This document shows positions 45,352 to 53,695 of a DNA stretch of 64,000 nt, piece by piece. The notes below the pieces were generated by a model. It saw only the letters and a list, made by a program, of their open reading frames with translations. It made no database searches and was not told the DNA's origin. Every line of letters begins with the position of its first letter. Position 1 is the stretch's first letter. Position numbers and translations under genes: made by a program. Source of the stretch: Streptomyces cupreus (GTDB lineage Bacteria > Actinomycetota > Actinomycetes > Streptomycetales > Streptomycetaceae); assembly GCF_014257025.1 (NCBI RefSeq), contig NZ_JACMSF010000029.1, positions 1-64,000 on the forward strand, read 5' to 3'.

Positions 45352-47022
45352 TCACTGAGCGGTACGGCGACGTCGTACGAACAACACCGCACCGCCACCC
45401 ACCAGCAGGGCGGTCACCGCGATGCCCGCGATCACACCGACCTGCGCGCCGGTGGAGGCGAGGCCGCCGGTCGCCGAGGTTCCGCTGGTGCTGCCCCTGC
45501 CGCCCGTCGACGAACTTCCGCCGGTACCAGACGAGCCGGAGCCCGGGTCGGTTGCCGGGGCCGAGGCGCTCGGCGAGTCGGACGCGGACTCCGACGGGGA
45601 CGCGGTCGCGGTCGGCGTCGCGGAGGCCGATTCCGACGGGGTGGCCGTCGGCTCGTCCCCCTCACCCGGCGGCACGGTCGACGGATCCACGTCGTCCCCG
45701 ACCACCCAGGCGATGGTCTCCGTGTCACTGACCTTCGTGCCGTCGGCGAGAGTCGTGCTGACCGTGAAGGTGGTGCGGTAGACGCCCTCGGCACCGAACA
45801 CCCAGTCGAAGTGGCTGTGCGTGCCCGCACCCAGGGTGTGGGCGTCGGGCAGACCGTCACCACTGTTGAGCGAGACGACCGGGACGCCCATCGCGCCGTT
45901 GTGGAACATCGCGATGTTTCCGGGGCCCTGCACGGAGTCCAGCCGGAAGGAGACGCGGCCGTCGAGGTCGGCCTTGGCGAACTCCGTGGTGTTCCAGCCC
46001 GGCCACACGATGCCGGCGTTTTGCTGCAGCGGCAGCCACCACACCGCGTCACCCGGCGTGCCGAGGAACTCGTACCCCTCCGGGATCTTCCGTTTGGCCG
46101 CGGGCCGTACATGCATGACGACCTTGCCCGGCTCGTACCACTTGTGGTTGAGCTCGGTGCCCTCCTTGATCTGGAACTCCAGGTCGCCGTCTGCCGGACG
46201 TGCCGCGAGGTCGACGTGACCCTCGGCGATGACGTGTGCCGCCGGAGCGGTGGGCGACGGGCTCGCGGTCGCCGAGCCGGTCGGCGAATCGGTCGGGGAA
46301 GCCGTCGGAGTGGAGCCGTCACCGGGCAGGACGGTCGACGGGTCGACGTCGTCGCCCACCACTACGGCCAGTGTCTCGGTGTCCGACGAGCCGCCGCTCG
46401 TCACGGTGAAGGTGAGCCGGTAGACGCCCTCCGCGGTGAACTGCCAGATGGGCAGCAGCCGTTCCTCGTCGCCCGGCAGAGTGAAGGTGCGCTGAACGGA
46501 GGCCGAGCTGCCGAGATAGGCGGTCGCCGGAGCATTGGCGTTGTCCATCTCGCGGGTGTACAGGGCCAGACCGAAGTCTCCGGGACCTTCGTACCCGGAC
46601 AGCGTGACCTCGGTGGCGCCTCCCGCCGCGGAGCCGTTCCAGCCCGGCTCGGGCGCGAAGATGTTCTCCGCCTCCCAGCCATTGAGCTGCCAGGAGTCCA
46701 TGTTCGTCGTGCCGAGAGCCGTGGCCACCGGGTCAGCGGTGTACTGCAGGGAGGACGCCGGGGCGTGCAGCACGAGCTGGGACGGCTCGCGCACGACCGT
46801 CGTGTCGCCACTGCGGTCGTCGATCTGCAACTCCAGCTTCCCGTCGACCAGTCGGGGCGTGACATCGAGCTCGCCGTCGTCCAGGACGACGGCACCGCCG
46901 GCGGCGCGGGCGTTCCCGCTGCCGCCGGCGACCAGCCCTGCCGCGCCCAGGAGCACCGCGGTCGCCGCGATGAGCGCCGCACTTGTGACGGCGCGTCTGT
47001 CGCGCGTCAGGGCCCGGATCAT
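45352..47022 (-). CDS. Surface-anchored repeat protein of the metal importer (wall protein 1, LAxTG)
   Basis: A 556-residue exported protein. The signal is AALIAATAVLLGAAGLVAGG. Repeat 1 has VLDDGELDVTPRLVDGKLEL and ends LPIWQFTAEGVYRLTF, with no HxH. A Thr/Ser/Pro spacer follows. Repeat 2 has IAEGHVDLAARPADGDLEFQ and THSHFDWVFGAEGVYRTTF, with HxH. A long Ser/Thr/Gly-rich wall spacer leads to GLASTGAQ (LAxTG, the class E sortase signal known from Streptomyces), a membrane helix and RRRR. The ATG at 47022 overlaps the previous stop (ATGA). The repeats are shared by four proteins of the operon, implying one common ligand. Confidence 0.88.
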   Translation of the reverse strand: MIRALTRDRRAVTSAALIAATAVLLGAAGLVAGGSGNARAAGGAVVLDDGELDVTPRLVDGKLELQIDDRSGDTTVVREPSQLVLHAPASSLQYTADPVATALGTTNMDSWQLNGWEAENIFAPEPGWNGSAAGGATEVTLSGYEGPGDFGLALYTREMDNANAPATAYLGSSASVQRTFTLPGDEERLLPIWQFTAEGVYRLTFTVTSGGSSDTETLAVVVGDDVDPSTVLPGDGSTPTASPTDSPTGSATASPSPTAPAAHVIAEGHVDLAARPADGDLEFQIKEGTELNHKWYEPGKVVMHVRPAAKRKIPEGYEFLGTPGDAVWWLPLQQNAGIVWPGWNTTEFAKADLDGRVSFRLDSVQGPGNIAMFHNGAMGVPVVSLNSGDGLPDAHTLGAGTHSHFDWVFGAEGVYRTTFTVSTTLADGTKVSDTETIAWVVGDDVDPSTVPPGEGDEPTATPSESASATPTATASPSESASDSPSASAPATDPGSGSSGTGGSSSTGGRGSTSGTSATGGLASTGAQVGVIAGIAVTALLVGGGAVLFVRRRRTAQ

Positions 47023-47663
47023 GAGGTGACGTTGAAGGTGAAGGTCTCGGTGGCGGACTCCGTCACACCGCCGACCGTGCCCCGGACGCGAAACGTGAGC
47101 TGGTAGGTGCCGGCCTCTTCGAAGGCCCAGTTGGCGTGGTTGTGCGTGCCGACAGCGAAGGTCCTGGACTTGAAGCTGGTCGTGCTGGTGTCACTGTCGA
47201 ACCAGCGGGCGCAGCTGCCCGCGTAGATGCTGAAGTCCTCGGTGGCGGCACCGTTGCGGGTGGCGCTGACCAGGGTGTACGTGACGTTGTTGTTGGCGAA
47301 GACCCCGGTGGTGAGGTGCTCGGTGGAGATGCCCGGGAAGAGCACCCCGGCGGCGTCGGCCTCGACCTCGGTGTCCGGCAGCAGCCAGACCTGGCTGCCG
47401 GAGCCGAGGAAGCCGCAGCCCGGGTTGGCTACCTTCGCGGCCGCCGGCACCGAGAAGGTCACATCGACCGGGTCGTACTCGGTGTTCGTCTCCTCGTCGT
47501 GGACGTGCAGGTGCAGGTCGGCGCCGTCCCACTCGGCGTCGAGGACGTCGACGTGTCCGCTGCTCAGGGTGGTGGCGGCAAAGGCGGAAGTGTTGAGACC
47601 GGCCGTGGCGAGCGCGGCGGCGGCGATGCCGGTGACGGTCAGCAGGCGTCTGCGGGTACGCAA
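47019..47663 (-). CDS. Secreted single-repeat protein, first gene of the surface importer operon
   Basis: A 214-residue protein with a signal peptide (LLTVTGIAAAALATAGLNTS) and one choice-of-anchor M repeat (TLSSGHVDVLDAEWDGADLH, THNHANWAFEEAGTYQLTF). No sortase motif or membrane tail is present, so it is either released or held by partners. A DLHLHVHDEE stretch adds more histidines. It starts with TTG 47663 behind GGGGG. A Zur box lies 49 nt upstream, so zinc limitation should switch on this gene and the five behind it. Confidence 0.85.
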   Translation of the reverse strand: MRTRRRLLTVTGIAAAALATAGLNTSAFAATTLSSGHVDVLDAEWDGADLHLHVHDEETNTEYDPVDVTFSVPAAAKVANPGCGFLGSGSQVWLLPDTEVEADAAGVLFPGISTEHLTTGVFANNNVTYTLVSATRNGAATEDFSIYAGSCARWFDSDTSTTSFKSRTFAVGTHNHANWAFEEAGTYQLTFRVRGTVGGVTESATETFTFNVTS

Positions 47664-47711
47664 GAGAAACCCCCATGGGTCATGTTCATGCCCCCTCGGG
47701 CACGTACAAGA

Positions 47712-47726
47712 TGATAATCATTTTCA
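47712..47726 (-). promoter_or_regulatory. Zur box of the surface importer operon
   Basis: On the minus strand it reads TGAAAATGATTATCA, 14 of 15 positions identical to the Zur consensus TGAAAATGATTTTCA. It lies 49 nt before the TTG start of the first gene. This is the most AT-rich spot in the neighbourhood. Confidence 0.8.
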
Positions 47727-47902
47727 TAAAGGGCTGGCAATGGGATTGCCGTGATGTCTGGAGGCATGGACGGCGGCGAGTGACGCAGGGGCGCTGTAGG
47801 TGGGCCCTCGACCGGATGCGGGGCCGAGGACGCAGGTGTTCGGCGGCACCCTCACTGCTGACGAGGGAGATCAGATGCCAGAAGGCAAGGCGCAAGTGCT
47901 GG

Positions 47903-48784
47903 TCAGCCGGGCTCGGGAACTGTTCGTCCGGTTCCCCACTGCCGGGTCCGGTACGTGCCCACCAGCCGGCAGGCGAGGTAGATCGAGAAGGAGATCGTGG
48001 TGACGTACGGGCTGATGGGGATGCTGCTGCCCAGGGCCAGCAGGATCCCGCCCTCGATCGAGGCCACGGCGAAGACGACGCTCAGCGCGGGCAGCAGTAC
48101 CGGTGAGGCCGTGATGCGGGCCGCGGCGGCCGCCGGGGTGACAAGGAGGGTGAGGACCAGCAGCGCTCCGACGATCTGCACGGACAGCGCGACCGCGAGG
48201 CCCAGTACGAGCATGAAGGCGAACGACAGCCCGCGGACCGGCACACCTCGCGCCTCGGCCACGTCCGGGTCGGCGCTGGCGAAGGTGAGCGGCCGCCACA
48301 TGACCGCCAGCGCCACGAGCACCACGGCCGAGGTGCCGAGCAGCCAGGACATCTGCGGGGTGTCGACGGCGACGATCTGCCCGGTGAGGATGCCGAACTT
48401 GTTCGCCGCGCGGCCCTTGTACAGGGCAAGGAACAGTACGCCCAGTCCCAGGCCGAAGGGCATGAGGGTGCCGATCACCGAGTTTCGGTCCCGGGCGCGC
48501 GAGCCGAGCACACCGATCGCCCCGGCCGCGATCAATGACCCGACAATCGAGCCGCCCACGATGTTCACGCCCAGCAGCAGCGCGGCCGAGGCGCCAGCGA
48601 ACGACAGCTCACTGATCCCGTGCACCGCGAACGGCAGGTCCCGCCTGATCACGAAGACCCCCACCAGACCGCCGACCAGGCCGAGCGCGGCGCCGGCGAT
48701 CAGGGAGTTGCGGACGAGGGCGAGCAGTTCGCCGTAGTTGTCGAAGCTGAAGATCTGCTGCCAGATCCCGTCGGCGATCGTCAT
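47903..48784 (-). CDS. Metal ABC importer 3, permease
   Basis: A 293-residue ABC-3 permease with about eight helices: LVGVFVIRRDLPFAVHGISE (loop HGISELSFAGA in place of the HxxFPG loop of the other two systems) and LVLTLLVTPAAAAARITASP. The GTG/ATG start region overlaps the ATPase gene by 4 nt. The arrangement binding protein-ATPase-permease on one strand is the standard Streptomyces znu order. It is the last gene of its operon. Confidence 0.88.
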   Translation of the reverse strand: MTIADGIWQQIFSFDNYGELLALVRNSLIAGAALGLVGGLVGVFVIRRDLPFAVHGISELSFAGASAALLLGVNIVGGSIVGSLIAAGAIGVLGSRARDRNSVIGTLMPFGLGLGVLFLALYKGRAANKFGILTGQIVAVDTPQMSWLLGTSAVVLVALAVMWRPLTFASADPDVAEARGVPVRGLSFAFMLVLGLAVALSVQIVGALLVLTLLVTPAAAAARITASPVLLPALSVVFAVASIEGGILLALGSSIPISPYVTTISFSIYLACRLVGTYRTRQWGTGRTVPEPG

Positions 48785-49653
48785 GGCCGTACTCCGTGCG
48801 GCAGTTCGGGGTGATGCGGCGGCTCGGCCACCTCGTCGGGCACGCCCACGACCGTGATCCGGCCCCGGACACGGACGACGTCGACCTGCGTGCCGTACAA
48901 CTGGGACATCGCCTCGGAGGTCAGTACCTCGTCCGGAGTACCGACCCGGTAGCTCCCGCGGGCGAGGTACAGCACGCGGTCCACGAGCCCCAGGACGGGA
49001 TTGATCTCGTGGGTCACGAAGACCACGGCTGTGTTGTGCGAGCGGCGCCGGGCGTCCACCAGTTCCGTCACAGCCCGCTGGTGGTGCAGGTCGAGGGAGA
49101 GCAGCGGCTCGTCGCAGAGCAGGATCCGCGGGTCGGTCGCCATTGCCTGCCCGACACGCACGCGCTGCTGCTCGCCGCCGGAGAGCAGACCGACCGGGAC
49201 GTCCGCGTACGCGGCGGCACCCACCGACTCCAGGACCTCATCCACCCGGCGGCGTACGGCGGCCGTGCGCAGTCGGGGTCCGAAGCCGTGGCCGTCGATG
49301 CCGAAGCGGACCAGGTCCCGGGCGCGCAGCATCGCGTGCTCGGACAGCGTCGCCTGCTGCGGGATATAGCCGATGTGCCGACTGCCCTTGCTCGGCGGAC
49401 GGCCCAGAACCGTCAGCGTGCCCGCGGACAGCGGCCGTTGCCCCAGCAGAGCACGTACGAAGCTGGTCTTGCCGGATCCGTTGGGGCCGAGCACGGCCAG
49501 GAACTCACCCGGACGTACGTCGAGGTCGAGGTCCTGCCACAGCACGCGCTCGCCGTAGGCCAGGGCCGCGCCGCGCAGGCTGATCACCGCGGCGTCCGCG
49601 CCACGGTCCGGGTCCTCGGTCCTGCTCTCGCGGGCGCGGGGCAAGGAGGCCAC
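48781..49653 (-). CDS. Metal ABC importer 3, ATPase
   Basis: A 290-residue ATPase: Walker A GPNGSGKTS, signature LSGGEQQRV, Walker B ILLCDEPLLSLD (Cys instead of Leu before the Asp), switch VTHE, where the usual His-Asp is His-Glu. A basic N-terminal extension and a long C-terminal tail (VRVRGRITVVGVPDEVAEPP) exceed the family average by about 30-40 residues. It sits 11 nt after the binding-protein gene. Confidence 0.88.
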   Translation of the reverse strand: MASLPRARESRTEDPDRGADAAVISLRGAALAYGERVLWQDLDLDVRPGEFLAVLGPNGSGKTSFVRALLGQRPLSAGTLTVLGRPPSKGSRHIGYIPQQATLSEHAMLRARDLVRFGIDGHGFGPRLRTAAVRRRVDEVLESVGAAAYADVPVGLLSGGEQQRVRVGQAMATDPRILLCDEPLLSLDLHHQRAVTELVDARRRSHNTAVVFVTHEINPVLGLVDRVLYLARGSYRVGTPDEVLTSEAMSQLYGTQVDVVRVRGRITVVGVPDEVAEPPHHPELPHGVRP

Positions 49654-49664
49654 GGTGGGCTACC

Positions 49665-50606
49665 TCACTTGTCCAGCGCGCTCGCGAGCGCGTCGACGTT
49701 GGCGGTCATCCAGCCGAGGTAGTCCTTGCCCTCAGGCAGCGTCTCAGTCACGGCAACGACGGGAATTCCGGCGCCCTCGGCCGCCTGCTCGACCTTCTCG
49801 GTCTGCGGACCGGAGGTCTGCTCGTTGTAGACCAGCGCCTTGACCTTCTTGCCGGTGAACAGCGCCAGCGTCTCTTGCAGGGTCCTCGGAGAGACGTCGT
49901 CGCCTTCCTCGATGGCCTCGCTGAACTCCTCGGGCGTCGCATTCTCGAGCCCGCTCGCCTCGACCATGTACAGCGGCACGGGCTCGGTGATGGCCACTTC
50001 CTCGCCGCCGTGGTCGGTCTTGATCCGGGCTTCCTTCTCCTCCAGCGGTTTCAGCTTCGCCTTGAAGTCGTCCGCGTTCTTGGTGAAGGTGGCGGCGTCG
50101 TCCGGGTCGGCCTTGCCCAGGGCGGCGGCGATGCTGTCCGCCACCTTGCTGATCGTGGGGAAGTCGTACCAGACATGCTCGTTGAGCTCCCCGCCTGCCG
50201 GGGCGGTCTTACCGGAGACCTTGACCGCGTTGATCACCTCGGCGGAGGAGTTGTCGCTGCTCTTCAGCATGCGGTCGATGAAGTCGTCGTAGCCACCGCC
50301 GTTTTCGACGACGACCTTGGCCTTGGACAGCGCCAACTGGTTCTGGGTGTTGGCCTCGTAGGAGTGCGGGTCCTGGTCGGGGTCACTGATGATCGACGTG
50401 ACCTTCACCTTCCCGCCGCCTATCTGCTCGACGATGTCGCCGTAGACGTTCGTCGAGGCCACCACCGGGATGGCGGACGAGGAAGTGGGGCCCTGCGAGG
50501 CATCGGTGCCGCTCGCGGAGTCGGACGAGTTACCGCAGCCGGCCAGGAAGAGCAGGGAGGCGCTGGTTATCAGCGGCGCCAGACGTCGGGACGAGGACGC
50601 ACGCAT
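49665..50606 (-). CDS. Metal ABC importer 3, binding lipoprotein with altered ligand set
   Basis: A 313-residue cluster-9 lipoprotein (lipobox SLLFLAGC). The first ligand is His in DQDPHSYEA and the second His in LNEHVWYDFPT. At the third site the usual His (NHDAF) is replaced by Glu in VAITEPVPLYMVEA, and the fourth site lies in a region reading AVTETLPEG instead of an Asp-Ser loop. His2Glu sites are typical of Mn-type members, so the metal may not be zinc. ATG 50606 is fixed by GGAGG upstream. A weak Zur-like box lies 97 nt further upstream. Confidence 0.87.
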   Translation of the reverse strand: MRASSSRRLAPLITSASLLFLAGCGNSSDSASGTDASQGPTSSSAIPVVASTNVYGDIVEQIGGGKVKVTSIISDPDQDPHSYEANTQNQLALSKAKVVVENGGGYDDFIDRMLKSSDNSSAEVINAVKVSGKTAPAGGELNEHVWYDFPTISKVADSIAAALGKADPDDAATFTKNADDFKAKLKPLEEKEARIKTDHGGEEVAITEPVPLYMVEASGLENATPEEFSEAIEEGDDVSPRTLQETLALFTGKKVKALVYNEQTSGPQTEKVEQAAEGAGIPVVAVTETLPEGKDYLGWMTANVDALASALDK

Positions 50607-50702
50607 GGAGGATCCCTCCGCAGCAAGGTGAGTTGTCCGCCGAGCTCAGCCTGTCCCGGCTTCGGCACACGGATATCAAGACCATCTTTCGGTCATCCGA
50701 TA

Positions 50703-50717
50703 TGGAAATCCTTACCA
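50703..50717 (-). promoter_or_regulatory. Weak Zur-like box between importer 3 and the efflux genes
   Basis: TGGAAATCCTTACCA on the plus strand keeps the outer TG/CA and the central A/T blocks, with about 10 of 15 positions matching the consensus. It lies in the 246-nt divergent region between a metal importer (minus) and an exporter system (plus). Confidence 0.35.
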
Positions 50718-50852
50718 AGAACTTAACTCGCGTCGGCGCGGCCTGCGCGGCCACGGGCGTGGTTCAGAACGACTGGTGCGCGATGTTTGCCACGGGGCGA
50801 GAATGGACTTACCGCGTCGAAGACGGTCGAAGCCGTTCCGCGGAAGGAGACC

Positions 50853-51167
50853 ATGATGCATCCCGCCGCTTTTGCGGGTGCGGTCGTGGGCCGCATCACG
50901 CATTACGCCCTGTCCGGAACCGCCGGCGTACTGGTCCTGCGGGGAGTCGCCAAGGCCGCGCCCAAGGCGAAACCCGCGGCCCGCAGGCTTCTGGTCAGCG
51001 GCATCGCCGGCGGCATCACCACGGGACGATGGCTCGGAGAGGCTACCGAGGAGGCCCGCCTGAGGGCAGGAGACCTGCTGGCGGAGGCCCGGGAGCAGAT
51101 GGGTGAGGAGGCGCCGCCGCCCTCGGCGGTCGGTGTCGAGGGGCACGACCACGACCACGAGCACTGA
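50853..51167 (+). CDS. DUF1490 / PacL-type metallochaperone for the P-type ATPase
   Basis: A 104-residue protein. The N-terminal hydrophobic part (AAFAGAVVGRITHYALSGTA) anchors it at the membrane. The middle is Glu/Ala-rich (ATEEARLRAGDLLAEAREQM). The C-terminus is a metal-binding string GHDHDHEH. This is the organisation of mycobacterial PacL proteins (DUF1490), which assemble with CtpC-like ATPases into zinc-efflux platforms. AAGGAGA precedes the ATG pair at 50853/50856. The P-type ATPase follows within 10 nt. Confidence 0.85.
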   Translation: MMHPAAFAGAVVGRITHYALSGTAGVLVLRGVAKAAPKAKPAARRLLVSGIAGGITTGRWLGEATEEARLRAGDLLAEAREQMGEEAPPPSAVGVEGHDHDHEH

Positions 51168-51377
51168 GAGGCGAATGGCCATGTCCGGCCCGTCCGCACC
51201 CGGCGGCGTTCCCGTACCCGGCCTCGGCTCCGCCCCCGCTCGTCCGCCGTCGCGGGCCGCATACGGCTGACGGTTCCCTGGCTGCGGGCCCGGCCCGGTT
51301 GCGCCGGGCTCGTCGACGAGCGGTTCACCGACCTGCCGGGCTTTCGGGCACTGCGCATCTTCCCGCGCACCGGTGCC

Positions 51378-53408
51378 GTGATCGTCTGGGTACGGCCCGA
51401 CCTCCTTGACATCGACCGGCTGGTCGCCGCCCTGGAGGAAGCGCCGCCGCCAGGGGTGCCCGCCCGGGCCAGCCGGTCCGTACCCGACTCCTCCACTGGC
51501 GAGGTCGCGCGGCTGGTGGTCGGCGGGGCGGTGCTCGCCCTGGTGGGCCTGCGACGCCTGCTCGGCCGGCCTCCGTGGACCCCGGCGGGCTCGGCAGGAT
51601 TCCTCGGAGCGGTCACCGTCTTCACCGGGCTGCCCTTCTTCCGCGGCGCCGCACGCACCCTCGGCGGCAGACGCCACGCCGGCACCGACCTGCTGGTGAC
51701 CACGGCGACCGTGATCTCCCTCGTGCTGCGCGAGAACGTGGTCGCGCTCATGGTGCTGTGGCTGCTCAACATCGGTGAGTTCCTGCAGGCCATCACCCTG
51801 CGGCGAACCCGGCGCGCCATCGAGGAGTTGCTCTCCATCGGCGAGGAGCGGGTCTGGCTGGTCCGCGACGGCGTGGAGGTGGAGGTCGACCTCACGGAGG
51901 TCAGGGCCGGGGACGTGGTCGCGGTCTACGAACACCACCGCATCCCCGTCGACGGCACCGCCGAGTCCGGCGAGGCACTGGTCGACCAGGCGGCCATCAC
52001 CGGCGAGGCGCTCCCGGTGTACGTGCAGCCCGGCAGCGAGGTGTACGCGGGCACCCTCGTCTCCACCGGCTCCCTGACCGTGCGGGCCACCTCGGTCGGG
52101 CAGGACACGGTCGTCGGGCGGATCATCAGCCGGGTCGAGGAGGCGCAGGCCGACCGGGCTCCGATCCAGACCGTCGCCGCCGCCTTCACCCGCCGCTTCG
52201 TGCCCGTCTCGTTCGCCCTCGCCGGGGTCACGTACGTGCTGACCCGGGACGCGCGTCGGGCGATGACGATGCTGCTGATCGCCTGCCCGTGTGCCGCGGG
52301 CCTGGCCACCCCGACCGCGATCAGCGCGGCCATCGGCAACGGCGCCCGCCGCGGCACCCTCATCAAGGGCGGCACCCACCTCGAAGGCATCGGCCGCGTC
52401 ACCGCCGTCGTCTTCGACAAGACCGGCACCCTCACCCTCGGCCGCCCCCTCGTCACCAGCGTGGTGACCCTCGACGAGACGGTCACCGCCGACCAGGTGC
52501 TGAGCCTCGCGGCCTCCGGCGAACTGCACGCACGCCACCCGCTCGCCGAAGCCATCGTCCGGCGCACCGAGGAACAGCACCTGCACATCCCCATCCACCA
52601 AGCCTGCGAGGTCGTCCTCGGCATGGGCGTACGCGCCGAACTCGACGGCAGCCGCCTGCTGGTGGGAAGCCCCGCCCTGCTGCGCCGCCACGGCCTGGAA
52701 CTCTCCGAGGTCGCCCGGGACTGGACGAGCCGCCTGCGCGCCGCTGGCGAGACCGTCATCTGCCTCGCCCACGATGACAGGCTGATCGGCATGCTCGGCC
52801 TGTCCGACGCCGTACGCGGCGGAGCCGACACCGTCGTCCGCCAGCTGACCGACCTCGGCGTCACCCGCATCGTGCTGCTCACCGGCGACGCACCCGAGAC
52901 CGCCCAGGCCGTCGCCGACACCCTCGGCATCACCGAGGTCCACGCCCACGCACTGCCCGAGGCCAAACTCCAGCTGATACGCGACCTCCAGACAGACGGC
53001 CACAGCGTCGCCATGGTCGGCGACGGCACCAACGACGCCCCCGCCCTGGCGCTCGCCGACGTCGGCATCGTCATGGGCGCCCACTCCTCCCACGTCGCCC
53101 TGGAGACCGCCGACATCGCCCTGGCCGGAAACGACCTGCGTAACGTCGCCGCCGCCGTCGAACTCAGCCGGCACACCCTGCGCGTCGTACGGCAGAACTA
53201 CACCCTCTCCATCGGCGTCAACCTCGCCGGCCTCATCGCCGGCGCCGGCGGCTCCATCAACCCCGTCCTGGCCGCCCTGCTCCACAACACCAGCAGCATC
53301 GCCGTGGTCGCCAACTCCGCCCGACTCGTAAGACACACCCCCCACCTGCCGAGCGACACCACCGCGCGACTGCGGGCCGCACCACTGGAGGAACGGCGCG
53401 TGCGCTGA
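51378..53408 (+). CDS. ctpC: CtpC-like P-type metal-exporting ATPase (start region frameshifted)
   Basis: A 676-residue open frame with CPCAAGL in the transport helix (about 303), phosphorylation motif DKTGT (Asp about 347), an ARHPLAEAI His-Pro motif and GDGTNDAPAL. CPC ATPases export Zn, Mn or Cd; PacL pairing favours zinc. The true start is upstream: GAGAGG plus ATG 51175 opens MAMSGPSAPGGVPV in another frame, which stops at 51270. The N-terminal domain (RIRLTVPWLRARPG, GFRALRIFPRTGAV) reads in the ATPase frame from about 51,243. One indel near 51,240 separates them. Without it the protein would be about 744 residues. Confidence 0.85.
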   Translation: MIVWVRPDLLDIDRLVAALEEAPPPGVPARASRSVPDSSTGEVARLVVGGAVLALVGLRRLLGRPPWTPAGSAGFLGAVTVFTGLPFFRGAARTLGGRRHAGTDLLVTTATVISLVLRENVVALMVLWLLNIGEFLQAITLRRTRRAIEELLSIGEERVWLVRDGVEVEVDLTEVRAGDVVAVYEHHRIPVDGTAESGEALVDQAAITGEALPVYVQPGSEVYAGTLVSTGSLTVRATSVGQDTVVGRIISRVEEAQADRAPIQTVAAAFTRRFVPVSFALAGVTYVLTRDARRAMTMLLIACPCAAGLATPTAISAAIGNGARRGTLIKGGTHLEGIGRVTAVVFDKTGTLTLGRPLVTSVVTLDETVTADQVLSLAASGELHARHPLAEAIVRRTEEQHLHIPIHQACEVVLGMGVRAELDGSRLLVGSPALLRRHGLELSEVARDWTSRLRAAGETVICLAHDDRLIGMLGLSDAVRGGADTVVRQLTDLGVTRIVLLTGDAPETAQAVADTLGITEVHAHALPEAKLQLIRDLQTDGHSVAMVGDGTNDAPALALADVGIVMGAHSSHVALETADIALAGNDLRNVAAAVELSRHTLRVVRQNYTLSIGVNLAGLIAGAGGSINPVLAALLHNTSSIAVVANSARLVRHTPHLPSDTTARLRAAPLEERRVR

Positions 53409-53639
53409 TCCGAGCACGCCCTCGGCCCGACGAGCCCATCCGCAGGATGGACAACCTGCACTCCGACACCGGCTACCCGTCGAAGCCCCCCACCGGACCG
53501 GCCCCCTCCGTGTCGCGGACAGCCGACGCCTTCCCCCCTCGTCGGCCTGAGTTTCGCTGCCCCTCCCCGGAACCACCCCCTCGGTCAGGCGGCCCTACTC
53601 GCATCCCCACCCACACATGAGCTATCGTTCATATGGATA

Positions 53640-53654
53640 TGGGTTTCATTTTCA
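53640..53654 (+). promoter_or_regulatory. Zur-like box upstream of the Fur-family regulator operon
   Basis: TGGGTTTCATTTTCA keeps the right half ATTTTCA of the Zur consensus and the outer TG, with about 10 of 15 matches. It is 42 nt before the regulator's GTG. It would give autoregulation and zinc control of the COG0523 operon. Confidence 0.5.
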
Positions 53655-53695
53655 TCTAGCCTGGATTTGGTGCGGCACTAGGGGGTGAACGTGGT

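Noticed and set aside
47868-48003. Small plus-strand gene starting MPEGKAQVLVSRAREL
   Set aside because: It has an upstream GAGGGAGA-like site, but it soon runs antisense into the permease gene's 3' end and loses protein character; probably chance.
50712-53576. 954-codon minus-strand frame across the P-type ATPase
   Set aside because: Gly/Asp/Val/Gln-rich antisense shadow of a high-GC gene. The plus strand carries all P-type ATPase motifs.
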